From assembly GCA_963205275.1 (NCBI GenBank), contig CAUJIH010000103.1:1-64000 (forward strand): a DNA stretch of 64,000 nucleotides, written 5' to 3'. The notes under the pieces were generated by a model that worked only from the letters and a program-made list of their open reading frames with translations, searched no databases and was not told the origin of the DNA. Below, piece by piece: positions 16,084 to 24,373 of this stretch; the first letter of the stretch is position 1; every line of letters begins with the position of its first letter. The translations under genes were made by a program, and so were the position numbers. This stretch comes from Verrucomicrobiota bacterium. Lineage in GTDB: Bacteria > Verrucomicrobiota > Verrucomicrobiia > Verrucomicrobiales > DEV007.

Positions 16084-18006
16084 TCAGAACAGGGTATCGT
16101 AGGGGCGTTCAGCTACTTTGTCGTGGTATCCGACGAAGGCCTGATTGAGCACTTTGTAACCGCCGGGAGTCGGATAGTCGCCTGTAAAATACCAGTCTCC
16201 GTGATTATGCGGAATGGCATCTCGAAGACCGTCGATGGTCTGAAAGACGACATCCACTTTCCCCTTCCAACGGATATCCTCCGGCGTCACGAGTCGGCTG
16301 ACTTCTTCCGACAATTCCTCTTCTGTGAAGGGAGAGTAGATGGCTTTCACCGGATTGCCCATCTCTCGAACGGGCTTCTGCAGCTCTGCAAGGCAGGCTT
16401 CATATACCTCGCGGATACGATTTCTCATGCCGCGCCGCTCCAGTAGATTGATGGCCGCTCGAAAGACGATGAATTTCCCCAACTGCGACATGTCGATGCC
16501 GTAGCAGTCGGGATAGCGAATCTGGGGAGCCGTCGAGGCGATGACGATCTTTCTGGGATTGAGCTTCGAGAGAATCTTAATGATCGAGTCACGCAGAGTC
16601 GAGCCACGGACGATGGAGTCGTCGAGCACGACGAGCGAGTCGTCGGACTGAATCTGCCCGTAGGTCACGTCATAGACATGGGAGATCATCTGATTGCGAC
16701 CTTTCTCCTGAGCAATAAATGTCCGTAGCTTAATGTCCTTGTGCGCGATTTTCTCCTCTCGTGGCCAGGTTTTGAGAATGATTTCCTCGACTCGTGTTTC
16801 GTCGAGGGTGCCGTCTTTCACTGCCGCCAGAATATCCTCTTTCATCTCGTGACGACGCAGATTACGCAGACCCTGCACGAGTCCATAATAGGCGATCTCT
16901 GCCGTGTTGGGGATGAAGCTGAACACGGTCTTGTCGAGATTCCCGTCAAGACGCTCGATGACTTGAGGGACGAGATTAGCGCCCAGTCGCAGTCGCTCGC
17001 GATAGATGTCAGGATCGTTTCCACGCGAGAAATAAATCCGCTCGAAGGAGCAGGGAGTAGAAGCTCGATCCGGGGCAAAGCGCGAAATCGCAAAGCTCCC
17101 GTCGCATTTCATCACAGCGACATGGCCTCGAGGGAGTTCTCGCACTTTCTCGACGGTAGCATCGAATACGGTCATCAGAGCGACGCGCTCGCTGGCGAAG
17201 GCGAGAACTTCGTCGTCCTCATAGTAGAAAGCGGGACGAATACCGTTGGGATCACGCAGAATGAAGGCGTCTCCATTCCCCACAGCACCAGCGATGGTGT
17301 AGCCACCGTCCCAGATCTCCGCACATTTCTGGAGAATGCTGACGAGATCGAGTTCTGCGGAGATGATGGCTGGAATCTCGGGACCAGGGCGTGTTCCGCG
17401 CTCGCGCCGGTAGATGTCGTCGTGCGCTTCGTCGAGATGATACCCGATCTCCTCGAGAACGGTCTGAGTATCGGTATCGAAGACTGGATGTTGGCCGCGC
17501 TCGATCAGGTGGTGATTGAGATCGCGAGCGTTCGTCATGTTGAAATTCCCCGCGACCATGAGGGTCTTGGTGGGGTAATTCGTCCTTCGCACATAGGGAT
17601 GGCATCCTCCGCTGCCGAAGGCACCAGATGTGCCGTAGCGGAGATGTCCCAACAGAACTTCGCCACCGAAGTCGAAAGCGGCCTTCAGTCTCTCGGGATT
17701 CTCCTTGAGACCGGGCTCCTTTTTCTCCAGCTCCTGCAAGTGGCGAAACTCGGCCTCCATCACGGTGATAAGAGAATTCCTATCAGCGCTGCGTTCGCGG
17801 AAGAGGTAGGGCTGGCCCAGCGGCATGTTCAGTTTCACACAGCCGATTCCGACTCCATCCTGCCCCCGATTGTGCTGCTTCTCCATCAGCAGATAGAGCT
17901 GCTGGAAACCCCAGAGGCAAGTACCGTATCGCTGGAGGTAATATCCGATAGGCTTCTTCAGCCGGACGAGTGCGATACCGCATTCGTGGTGGATGGGATC
18001 GCTCAT
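16084..18006 (-). CDS. purF: Amidophosphoribosyltransferase, long form
   Basis: PurF makes 5-phosphoribosylamine from PRPP and glutamine, the first step of purine synthesis. The 640 aa protein starts MSDPIHHECGIA, so the catalytic nucleophile is Cys9 after a short leader that must be removed. The glutaminase domain has the LGHLRYGTSG and GNFNMTNAR motifs. The phosphoribosyl domain has the PRPP loop VVLDDSIVRGST. It belongs to the long (about 630 aa) class known from Bacteroidetes and Verrucomicrobia. It is the last gene of the minus-strand purine operon, 40 bases after purM. Confidence 0.97.
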   Translation of the reverse strand: MSDPIHHECGIALVRLKKPIGYYLQRYGTCLWGFQQLYLLMEKQHNRGQDGVGIGCVKLNMPLGQPYLFRERSADRNSLITVMEAEFRHLQELEKKEPGLKENPERLKAAFDFGGEVLLGHLRYGTSGAFGSGGCHPYVRRTNYPTKTLMVAGNFNMTNARDLNHHLIERGQHPVFDTDTQTVLEEIGYHLDEAHDDIYRRERGTRPGPEIPAIISAELDLVSILQKCAEIWDGGYTIAGAVGNGDAFILRDPNGIRPAFYYEDDEVLAFASERVALMTVFDATVEKVRELPRGHVAVMKCDGSFAISRFAPDRASTPCSFERIYFSRGNDPDIYRERLRLGANLVPQVIERLDGNLDKTVFSFIPNTAEIAYYGLVQGLRNLRRHEMKEDILAAVKDGTLDETRVEEIILKTWPREEKIAHKDIKLRTFIAQEKGRNQMISHVYDVTYGQIQSDDSLVVLDDSIVRGSTLRDSIIKILSKLNPRKIVIASTAPQIRYPDCYGIDMSQLGKFIVFRAAINLLERRGMRNRIREVYEACLAELQKPVREMGNPVKAIYSPFTEEELSEEVSRLVTPEDIRWKGKVDVVFQTIDGLRDAIPHNHGDWYFTGDYPTPGGYKVLNQAFVGYHDKVAERPYDTLF

Positions 18007-18046
18007 TCGCTATCGGGGGATGGTAGAAAAAACTGACACGCGACGA

Positions 18047-19039
18047 TTATTCTTCGATTCGGACTCGGACTCCCGGAGTCTCGGTGATCTCGCCGATTTT
18101 GCGGGCTCCCGGATGAAAATCAGAGGCGGCGGACGCCTGATCGGGCGGGACGATGGCGACCCAGCCCCAACCCATGTTGAAGGTATCGATCGCTTCTTCG
18201 TCAGAAACGAAGGAAAGAATACGTCCGACGGGGCCATGATTCCAACGTGGAATCCCGAGATCGGCTCCTTTTCCGTCAAAGAGTCGTCCGAGGTTCTCGG
18301 GCAGGCCACCGCCGGTGATATGGGCCATCGCTTTGATGTCGATCTTTCGCTCTTTTAGCCCGGCGACTACGTCGTGATAGAGGCGAGTGGGGGTCAAAAA
18401 TTCGCCCCATTCTTCATCAGCGATCAGATCGGGATGCGCTTGGAGAATCCTGCGAATCAGGCTCCAGCCGTTCGCGTGAAAGCCATCGGACGGATAGCCG
18501 ATCAGCACGTCGCCCACGGCAATACGAGAGGGATCGACTAGATCGCTTTTTTCCGCAGCTCCGATACAAAATCCGCTCAGTTCGATCAATCCATCAGGTA
18601 CGATACCAGGCATCTCGGCCGTTTCTCCACCCGCTAGGATGCAGTTGCAGTCGGCGAGATATTGAGTCATGCCGAAGATCAGGCGTTTGATCTTCGCCTT
18701 ATCGATACGGCCGATGCCGATGTAGTCGAGGAACAGCAGTGGGTCTCCCCCTGTCGTGAGTATGTCGTTCACATTCATCGCGACGAGATCTTTTCCGGCG
18801 ATCTCTAACTGATCATGGGCGATCAGGAGTTCCACTTTGGTACCGACGCCGTCACAGCCGGTCATGATGACGGGCTGGCGATACTCGCTGAGATCATACG
18901 TCGCAGCGAAGAGTCCGAAGGCTCCCATTAACGAGCGCTTTCCTTCTGTGCTCCGACGTAACTCGCCGATGTCCCCGACGAGATCGGCGGCTTCTTTGAT
19001 ATCGACTCCGGCACCTTTATAGGTAAATTCCTGACTCAT
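18047..19039 (-). CDS. purM: Phosphoribosylformylglycinamidine cyclo-ligase (AIR synthetase)
   Basis: This 330 aa enzyme closes FGAM to AIR with ATP. Hallmarks are the N-terminal YKGAGVDIKEAADL, the MTGCDGVGTKVEL segment, LAGGETAEMPG, and the late HITGGGLPENLGR. Length and motifs are complete. It lies 10 bases after purQ in the same direction. Confidence 0.97.
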   Translation of the reverse strand: MSQEFTYKGAGVDIKEAADLVGDIGELRRSTEGKRSLMGAFGLFAATYDLSEYRQPVIMTGCDGVGTKVELLIAHDQLEIAGKDLVAMNVNDILTTGGDPLLFLDYIGIGRIDKAKIKRLIFGMTQYLADCNCILAGGETAEMPGIVPDGLIELSGFCIGAAEKSDLVDPSRIAVGDVLIGYPSDGFHANGWSLIRRILQAHPDLIADEEWGEFLTPTRLYHDVVAGLKERKIDIKAMAHITGGGLPENLGRLFDGKGADLGIPRWNHGPVGRILSFVSDEEAIDTFNMGWGWVAIVPPDQASAASDFHPGARKIGEITETPGVRVRIEE

Positions 19040-19049
19040 ATTTCTTTGT

Positions 19050-19850
19050 TCAGACGGGCAAAGACGGTGGGGTGTGGGCGGTGGAAGTAAGGTCTTCCGC
19101 CTGATTTTTCTCTCCTTCGGTGATCGCCTGATAGAGAGAACGGAACATCAGGTAGCCGCTTCCCCACTCCGATCCTTCGGAATCCGGTATCTCGTCCCAG
19201 TCCGGATCGTAGTGATTCCTGCGATAGAGAAAACGCTCGGGATGCGGCATTAGGCCGAGAACACGCCCGGTCTCATCCTGAAGGCCGGCGATGCGACTGA
19301 AGCTGCCGTTCACGTCATCAGCGTAGAGAAGTGCTGCTGCACCGTCTTTGACGTAGCCTTCCGCTTCGGCTGGATCGCTGGTGACCAAGCGACCTTCGAC
19401 ATTAGCGATGGGCAACTCGAATTCCTCCGGGAGATGGCATAGATAGGGACTTTTCCGTGCGCGATTCTCCAAGCGCACCCACTGGCACTGAAAGCGACCA
19501 ATGGTGTTCGGAACCAAGCTGCCGGGTGGCAACAGACCGAGCTGGGATAGAATCTGGAATCCATTGCAGATGCCCAATACGTATCCACCATTGTCACGGA
19601 ATTCGCGCAGTGTGTCTCCGAGCTTTTCCTCCATCACTAGGCTAGCAATGCGTCCGGAGACGATGTAGTCCCCGTAGCTAAACCCCCCAGACATTACCAC
19701 CAGACTCACTCCTACGAGTGTTTCAGGCTTGAGCGCCGAGATCGGGAGAATCTCGGTGACGAAACCGACTGCTTCGAGAGCGCGAGCGGTCTCGGTGTCG
19801 CAGTTGGTTCCCGGAAATTTCAGTAATAACGCGCAAGGCTTTCTTTCCAT
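19050..19850 (-). CDS. purQ: FGAM synthase subunit PurQ (glutamine amidotransferase)
   Basis: PurQ supplies ammonia to PurL. The product from ATG 19850 is 266 aa with KFPGTNCDTETARAL, SGGFSYGDYI, the nucleophile Cys in VLGICNGFQILSQLG, and the His/Glu of LMPHPERFLYR. A longer reading frame begins at 19901, but 19850 places the start at the normal family N-terminus. It overlaps the end of purL by 31 bases, so translation is coupled. Confidence 0.95.
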   Translation of the reverse strand: MERKPCALLLKFPGTNCDTETARALEAVGFVTEILPISALKPETLVGVSLVVMSGGFSYGDYIVSGRIASLVMEEKLGDTLREFRDNGGYVLGICNGFQILSQLGLLPPGSLVPNTIGRFQCQWVRLENRARKSPYLCHLPEEFELPIANVEGRLVTSDPAEAEGYVKDGAAALLYADDVNGSFSRIAGLQDETGRVLGLMPHPERFLYRRNHYDPDWDEIPDSEGSEWGSGYLMFRSLYQAITEGEKNQAEDLTSTAHTPPSLPV

Positions 19851-22264
19851 ATCGCTTTCAGGTCGGAGATGGGTTGATCCAGCAGAATTTCCTTGCCCCA
19901 CTCGATGCGAAGATTCGCGTGACTGCCCGTGGCACGTCCGAGAGCGGCAAACGGGAGACCGTCGAAGAGATTCGCCACCTTGTCAAAATCCTTCGGTGCG
20001 ACTTCGATCACGAGTCGCGAGGGAGACTCGCCAAAGAGCATCGCAGCTTTCCCCGCCAGATCATCCATCGGCAGGGAGCAAAGATCGATTTCTAAACCTG
20101 CTTTACCCGAAAAAGCCATCTCCGCCAGCGTCACGGCGAGCCCGCCCTCACTCACATCGTGAGCCGAGCGGATGAGACCGCTCTTCACGGCCTCGTAGTA
20201 TTTGCGATAGCACTGGAGTGCTTCTTCGGTGCGGGTCTCAGGCACGGCAGCCTCGACGATACCGTTTCTACGAGCGAAAACCGAGCCACCGAGGTCGCCC
20301 GTCGTCGTGCCGATGATCGCGAGCAGGCTGTCCTTTCGCCGCAGCGATGCTCCGATGACGTGATTCTCTTCCTCGATGATCCCCATCCCGCTGATCAGCA
20401 CTGTGACAGGGATAGAAACTGGTCCGTCTTCGGTCTGAAAGTAATTATAGAATGAATCCTTCCCTGAGACGAAGGGGCTGTTGTAGGCCTCTGCGGCGAA
20501 GGCGATGCCTTTCACGGTCTCGACCAGCGCTCCCAGTTCCTTCTCGTCGTCCGGATTCCCCATGCAGAAGTTATCGAGGATGGCGAGTCTGTCGGGATCG
20601 GCACCTGCGGCGACGAGTTGGCGGATGCACTCATCCACACAGGCCACCCCCATGGCATAGGGATCGGACTTACCCCACTCCGGTAGTAAGGACAAGCCCA
20701 GAGCCAGAAGTCGCTTGCTGCCGTTGATACGGAGCACAGTGGCATCCTGCGGTGCATCGCCAGAGGCTCCGGCGAGTGGCTTCAGGACTGTGTTGCCCTG
20801 AACCTCGTGATCGTATTCACGGATGATGGGTTCCCGTGAAGCAATGGCGAAATCGCCGAGTAACTCACGCAGCATTTCTCCGGCATCCTCCACCTGTGGA
20901 GTGGAGGCATCAGGACTCGTCGATGGCTTCGTCCAATGGGAGCGCAGCTCACGGATCGGGGCATCGTGCAGCCGCGAACCGTCCAACTCGCACACGATGC
21001 GTCCGTGGTGGGCAACCTTCAAAACACCCGACCCATCGGCCTCTCCCAGTTCGGTCAGTTCTGTCTCATACAGCTCTGCGAGTTTCCTCAATTCCGGCAG
21101 AGAGGACTCCTTGACTGCCAATACCATGCGCTCTTGACTCTCGCTGATGAAAATCTCCCAACTCACCAGCCCCGGTTCTTTCAACTTCACCTGATCGAGA
21201 TCGATGGTGCCTCCGCTCTCTTCCAGCATTTCTCCGGCAGCGCTGGAGAACCCGCCCGCACCACAGTCGGTGATGAATTCGATCAAGCCTTTCTCCCGCG
21301 CCGCCAGCACGAAATCCGCCGCCTTTTTCTCCTCGATGGGATTTCCGATTTGCACCGCCTGTTGGTCGGTCTCGTGGCTATCAGTATCGAGAGCAGCGGA
21401 GGAAAAGGTCGCTCCGTGCAGTCCATCGCGCCCAGTGCGACCGCCCACCGCGATCACTTTGTGTCCCGTCTCCACCTTTTTCTCGATGTCGGCGATAGGG
21501 ATCACCCCTGCCGTGCCACAGAAGACGAGCGGATTGTAGATATAGGCATCGTCGAACTGGATGGCTCCGCTAATGGTCGGGATTCCCATGCGATTCCCGT
21601 AATCCCGCACGCCGCGCACCACTCCACGCATCATGCCGAGAGGGTGAATGACATCCTGAGCGCGGATTCGATCTGCCGGAGTATCAGGTGAGCCGAAGCA
21701 AAATACGTCGATAGAGCCGATCGGCTTGGCACCTTTCCCCGCACCCAGAATGTCCCGAATCACTCCACCCAGACCGGTATTGGCTCCGGCATAGGGTTCG
21801 ATAGCACTCGGGTGATTGTGCGTTTCCGCCTTCAGGCACACGGCGAGATCGTCATCCAGTCGAATAAATCCAGCATTGTCGTGAAACGCTGACAAGACGA
21901 AATCTGGCTTTTGATCGAAAATTCGCTGCGATACATCGCGAATGTAGGTTTTGAAAAGCGAGTGAATCGTCTCCGGGCCGTCTGAACCCTCGTGCTCGAT
22001 GGTCGCTCCAAAAATACGGTGCTTGCAATGCTCACTCCACGTCTGAGCGATCACTTCCAGCTCCACGTCCGTAGGTTCTCTCCCCCATTCTGCGTAGAGA
22101 GTCTGGATGGCGAGCATGTCCTCTCGGGAGAGCGAGAGCTTCATGAATCGGCTCAGCTCGAGTAGCCCGTCGCCGTCCAGTTCGGAAATTCGCAGGACGC
22201 GATAGTGATCGGCTGGCGCATCGGCGATGCGCTCAAGGGGAGTCAGTGGCGCGGTGTCAGACAT
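19820..22264 (-). CDS. purL: FGAM synthase subunit PurL (small type)
   Basis: This 814 aa protein converts FGAR to FGAM with ATP and PurQ-derived ammonia. It starts directly in the core (residues about 70-80 contain the TWSEHCKHR motif), without the N-terminal PurS-like domain found in the large, one-chain PurL. Other hallmarks are GVIRDILGAGKGAKPIG, DCGAGGFSSAAGEM and HDVSEGGLAVTLAEM. The missing part is encoded by the overlapping upstream ORF. Confidence 0.97.
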   Translation of the reverse strand: MSDTAPLTPLERIADAPADHYRVLRISELDGDGLLELSRFMKLSLSREDMLAIQTLYAEWGREPTDVELEVIAQTWSEHCKHRIFGATIEHEGSDGPETIHSLFKTYIRDVSQRIFDQKPDFVLSAFHDNAGFIRLDDDLAVCLKAETHNHPSAIEPYAGANTGLGGVIRDILGAGKGAKPIGSIDVFCFGSPDTPADRIRAQDVIHPLGMMRGVVRGVRDYGNRMGIPTISGAIQFDDAYIYNPLVFCGTAGVIPIADIEKKVETGHKVIAVGGRTGRDGLHGATFSSAALDTDSHETDQQAVQIGNPIEEKKAADFVLAAREKGLIEFITDCGAGGFSSAAGEMLEESGGTIDLDQVKLKEPGLVSWEIFISESQERMVLAVKESSLPELRKLAELYETELTELGEADGSGVLKVAHHGRIVCELDGSRLHDAPIRELRSHWTKPSTSPDASTPQVEDAGEMLRELLGDFAIASREPIIREYDHEVQGNTVLKPLAGASGDAPQDATVLRINGSKRLLALGLSLLPEWGKSDPYAMGVACVDECIRQLVAAGADPDRLAILDNFCMGNPDDEKELGALVETVKGIAFAAEAYNSPFVSGKDSFYNYFQTEDGPVSIPVTVLISGMGIIEEENHVIGASLRRKDSLLAIIGTTTGDLGGSVFARRNGIVEAAVPETRTEEALQCYRKYYEAVKSGLIRSAHDVSEGGLAVTLAEMAFSGKAGLEIDLCSLPMDDLAGKAAMLFGESPSRLVIEVAPKDFDKVANLFDGLPFAALGRATGSHANLRIEWGKEILLDQPISDLKAIWKESLARYY

Positions 22265-22628
22265 GGCCGGGTAAAATATTCCATTGGTGAATCGCCGGAT
22301 TGCAGAGATCCCGCACGAAACGCTCTGGGCTGCCTCCGTCTCCGAAGAGGTAAATTCTCTGCCAAATGCGCAGTTCTTTCATTTCGAACCCAGGAGACTT
22401 GAGTCCGCGATAGTAATCTAGCACTGCCTCCTTTTCCAAATCGAGAGCGCTGGGTTTCATGCCGTATTCAATGGCGAAATCGTAGTCCCACAGTGCGAGC
22501 TTTTCACCGACGCACAGACTCTGGCTAATCGGATCGAAAAGCGTCCTCCGGACGAAGGCCTCGACCGGGGCAGAGGTGTCAGAACCCTCGTATTCGATCT
22601 CATACCGCCGAGTGCGACGAAAGGTCAT
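22257..22628 (-). CDS. purS: PurS-like subunit (tandem PurS/PurL N-terminal domain)
   Basis: From ATG 22628, which has a strong GGAGGAG six bases upstream, the product is 123 aa. A longer reading frame reaches 22712 but lacks such a site. Two PurS-like halves are visible: RRYEIEYEG...FVRRTLFDPISQ, and FAIEYGMKPSALDLEKEAV followed by MKELRIWQRIYLFG, whose K-P-x(4)-D and final R-x(3)-R-I patterns match PurS. It overlaps purL by 8 bases. This is the N-terminal domain of long PurL as a separate chain. Identity was assigned by eye. Confidence 0.65.
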   Translation of the reverse strand: MTFRRTRRYEIEYEGSDTSAPVEAFVRRTLFDPISQSLCVGEKLALWDYDFAIEYGMKPSALDLEKEAVLDYYRGLKSPGFEMKELRIWQRIYLFGDGGSPERFVRDLCNPAIHQWNILPGHV

Positions 22629-22803
22629 GGTCTCCTCCAGCGGCTCATAGAGCAGGCTGTTCGCATCTCCCGCTTCGATGAAGCGGTCGCTGATTTCAAA
22701 AGTCTCCCGCATGGATGGGTCGAAGGGTTATCAGGGTGAAGGGGTTCGTGAAAAATCGTCGTGCTTCCCTAGGCAGATTTTTAACTCCGTCAACTGACCG
22801 CGC

Positions 22804-24096
22804 TCAGGAAATTCCGTTTATTTTTCGCAAGGCTTCGACTTTACCGCGTTTTGCGTAAAAAGACAATTCGGCTTGCCCTGAAGCTTCTAATCTTTTCTGA
22901 GCCTCTGTTACTGAGCACATTCCAGCGAGAGAATCGCGGATCGCTGTCATCTTTTCCACCTGGATTGTGAGAAATTCAGGATCGACGTCGGGATTCTTCG
23001 GGGCTTCTCCCGCCGACTGACGAGCACGAAGGATCTCGGTAAAGGCCCGACCTTCTTTGCGACCCTGATCCTTCGCCTCAGCGATGGCCTGAATCCAATC
23101 CGCATGGAGAAGGGCGAAGTAATCCCGCATCGCTTGCTTATTGCAGTGAATGGCATAGCGAACGCCATCCCACTCCTGCTCCAGAGTGGCGCGGATCGAG
23201 TCCGTGTCGATCGTATCCACGAAGAAAAGCTTATCACCCGACTTCGCGAACTCCCACTTTAGATCCCAGAGTCGCAGCCCCAAATCCTCGACCAGATTGC
23301 GCACAACCCAGGCTCCCAGCACAGAAAGCCGTCCGATACGGGCGAATTCAGCACCGCTGAGTCCACACATCGTCAATGCCTCCTGCTTACTCACCATACG
23401 GTCTTCGGGTTCATGCTTGCTGGTGAAGTCACTGATGGGATGCGTGAGGTACTGCCAAGCCATCAGAGGACCATCGCAGCCTAGCTCACGCTCGAACGCA
23501 GCCTTTGCCTTCGCATCCATCTGGTTGTATTTGCGGAACACGGAGCTGGCACTGGTGATGCCAAAGCGGACGATGCATTCCAGCGGTACCACGAAACCAT
23601 CTGAATGAGCGAATTTCCCATAATCGAAAAGAGGGCTGCCGAGGAAGCGTGTGCGTTCTGGCTTGAGAATGTGGAAGCGCTTCACCACGTTACAGGCGCT
23701 GGGATGAGAGGGAACCCCCGACCGCACCAGCTCACCGGTCTCGGCGTCAAGCATTCCGACATGGTGAGTATTCGCTCCGTTCTGACAGCAGAGTTCCAGA
23801 TCTTCCGAGAGTAATTCCGCCCGATACGCTTCACTGAGTCCGGGATCGGATTGCACCGCTTCTTTGACCCGCTCCCACACAGCAGGATCGCCGAGCCGGG
23901 AGTACAGCACATGTCGAAACAGGGCGCGATTGACGTCGTTACCCTCGATCTCGAAGAGCGCTCCGACATCGAAGACCGAACCTCGCGAGGTGGTCTCCGC
24001 GATCATCAGGGAATCATCTTCAGGCACAGAATAGAGCCGCTGCACCGAACCTTCGTAAAATGGTTCGCCTAGTTCCGATGGAATTTGTGCTTTCAC
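22804..24096 (-). CDS. purC: PurC-like SAICAR synthetase, extended
   Basis: This 430 aa protein has the SAICAR synthetase core in order: YEGSVQRLYSVP, an IEGND segment, VVPLECIVRFGITSASS, and DLKWEFA with VDTIDTDSIRA (the Asp/Ser of the substrate site). The usual enzyme is 230-300 aa, so inserts and a C-terminal extension of about 100 aa are present. It is the first gene of the operon and would join aspartate to CAIR. The divergence leaves a small chance of an altered substrate. Confidence 0.8.
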   Translation of the reverse strand: MKAQIPSELGEPFYEGSVQRLYSVPEDDSLMIAETTSRGSVFDVGALFEIEGNDVNRALFRHVLYSRLGDPAVWERVKEAVQSDPGLSEAYRAELLSEDLELCCQNGANTHHVGMLDAETGELVRSGVPSHPSACNVVKRFHILKPERTRFLGSPLFDYGKFAHSDGFVVPLECIVRFGITSASSVFRKYNQMDAKAKAAFERELGCDGPLMAWQYLTHPISDFTSKHEPEDRMVSKQEALTMCGLSGAEFARIGRLSVLGAWVVRNLVEDLGLRLWDLKWEFAKSGDKLFFVDTIDTDSIRATLEQEWDGVRYAIHCNKQAMRDYFALLHADWIQAIAEAKDQGRKEGRAFTEILRARQSAGEAPKNPDVDPEFLTIQVEKMTAIRDSLAGMCSVTEAQKRLEASGQAELSFYAKRGKVEALRKINGIS

Positions 24097-24373
24097 TCTG
24101 GTGAGTGAAGCGAGCGCGAGGGAATTGTCACGAGAAAAATGAGGGGGCGATTGATTGAAAAATTTTGGATCTTCAATAGATGAGGAAAAAGTCGCATAGT
24201 TCTCACGCTTTATTCATGGCCAGCCTTGGGATGGACCTTAATTTGTAAGAAAGTCGGAAGCAAGACGTCCGAGTCCCCATGAGAAAACTCTCCGGGTCAA
24301 GCTAACGACCGTAGCTACCTGAGATCCACGACATGGTGTCGGCGTCTGCTCTCGTATCGATTTCTAATTTATC

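Noticed and set aside
16741-18036. Long plus-strand ORF (431 codons) opposite purF
   Set aside because: It is the exact complement of a conserved enzyme and has no recognisable domain; it results from codon use of purF.
20936-21691. Plus-strand ORF opposite purL
   Set aside because: Antisense shadow of a conserved enzyme, without motifs or a ribosome site.
16084-24096. Purine operon as part of a mobile element
   Set aside because: It is a complete ordinary operon lying beyond the tRNA, with no integrase or repeat on its far side.
24097-24373. Possible riboswitch upstream of the RND pump
   Set aside because: I looked for guanidine and other known motifs in this 277-base gap and found no convincing match.
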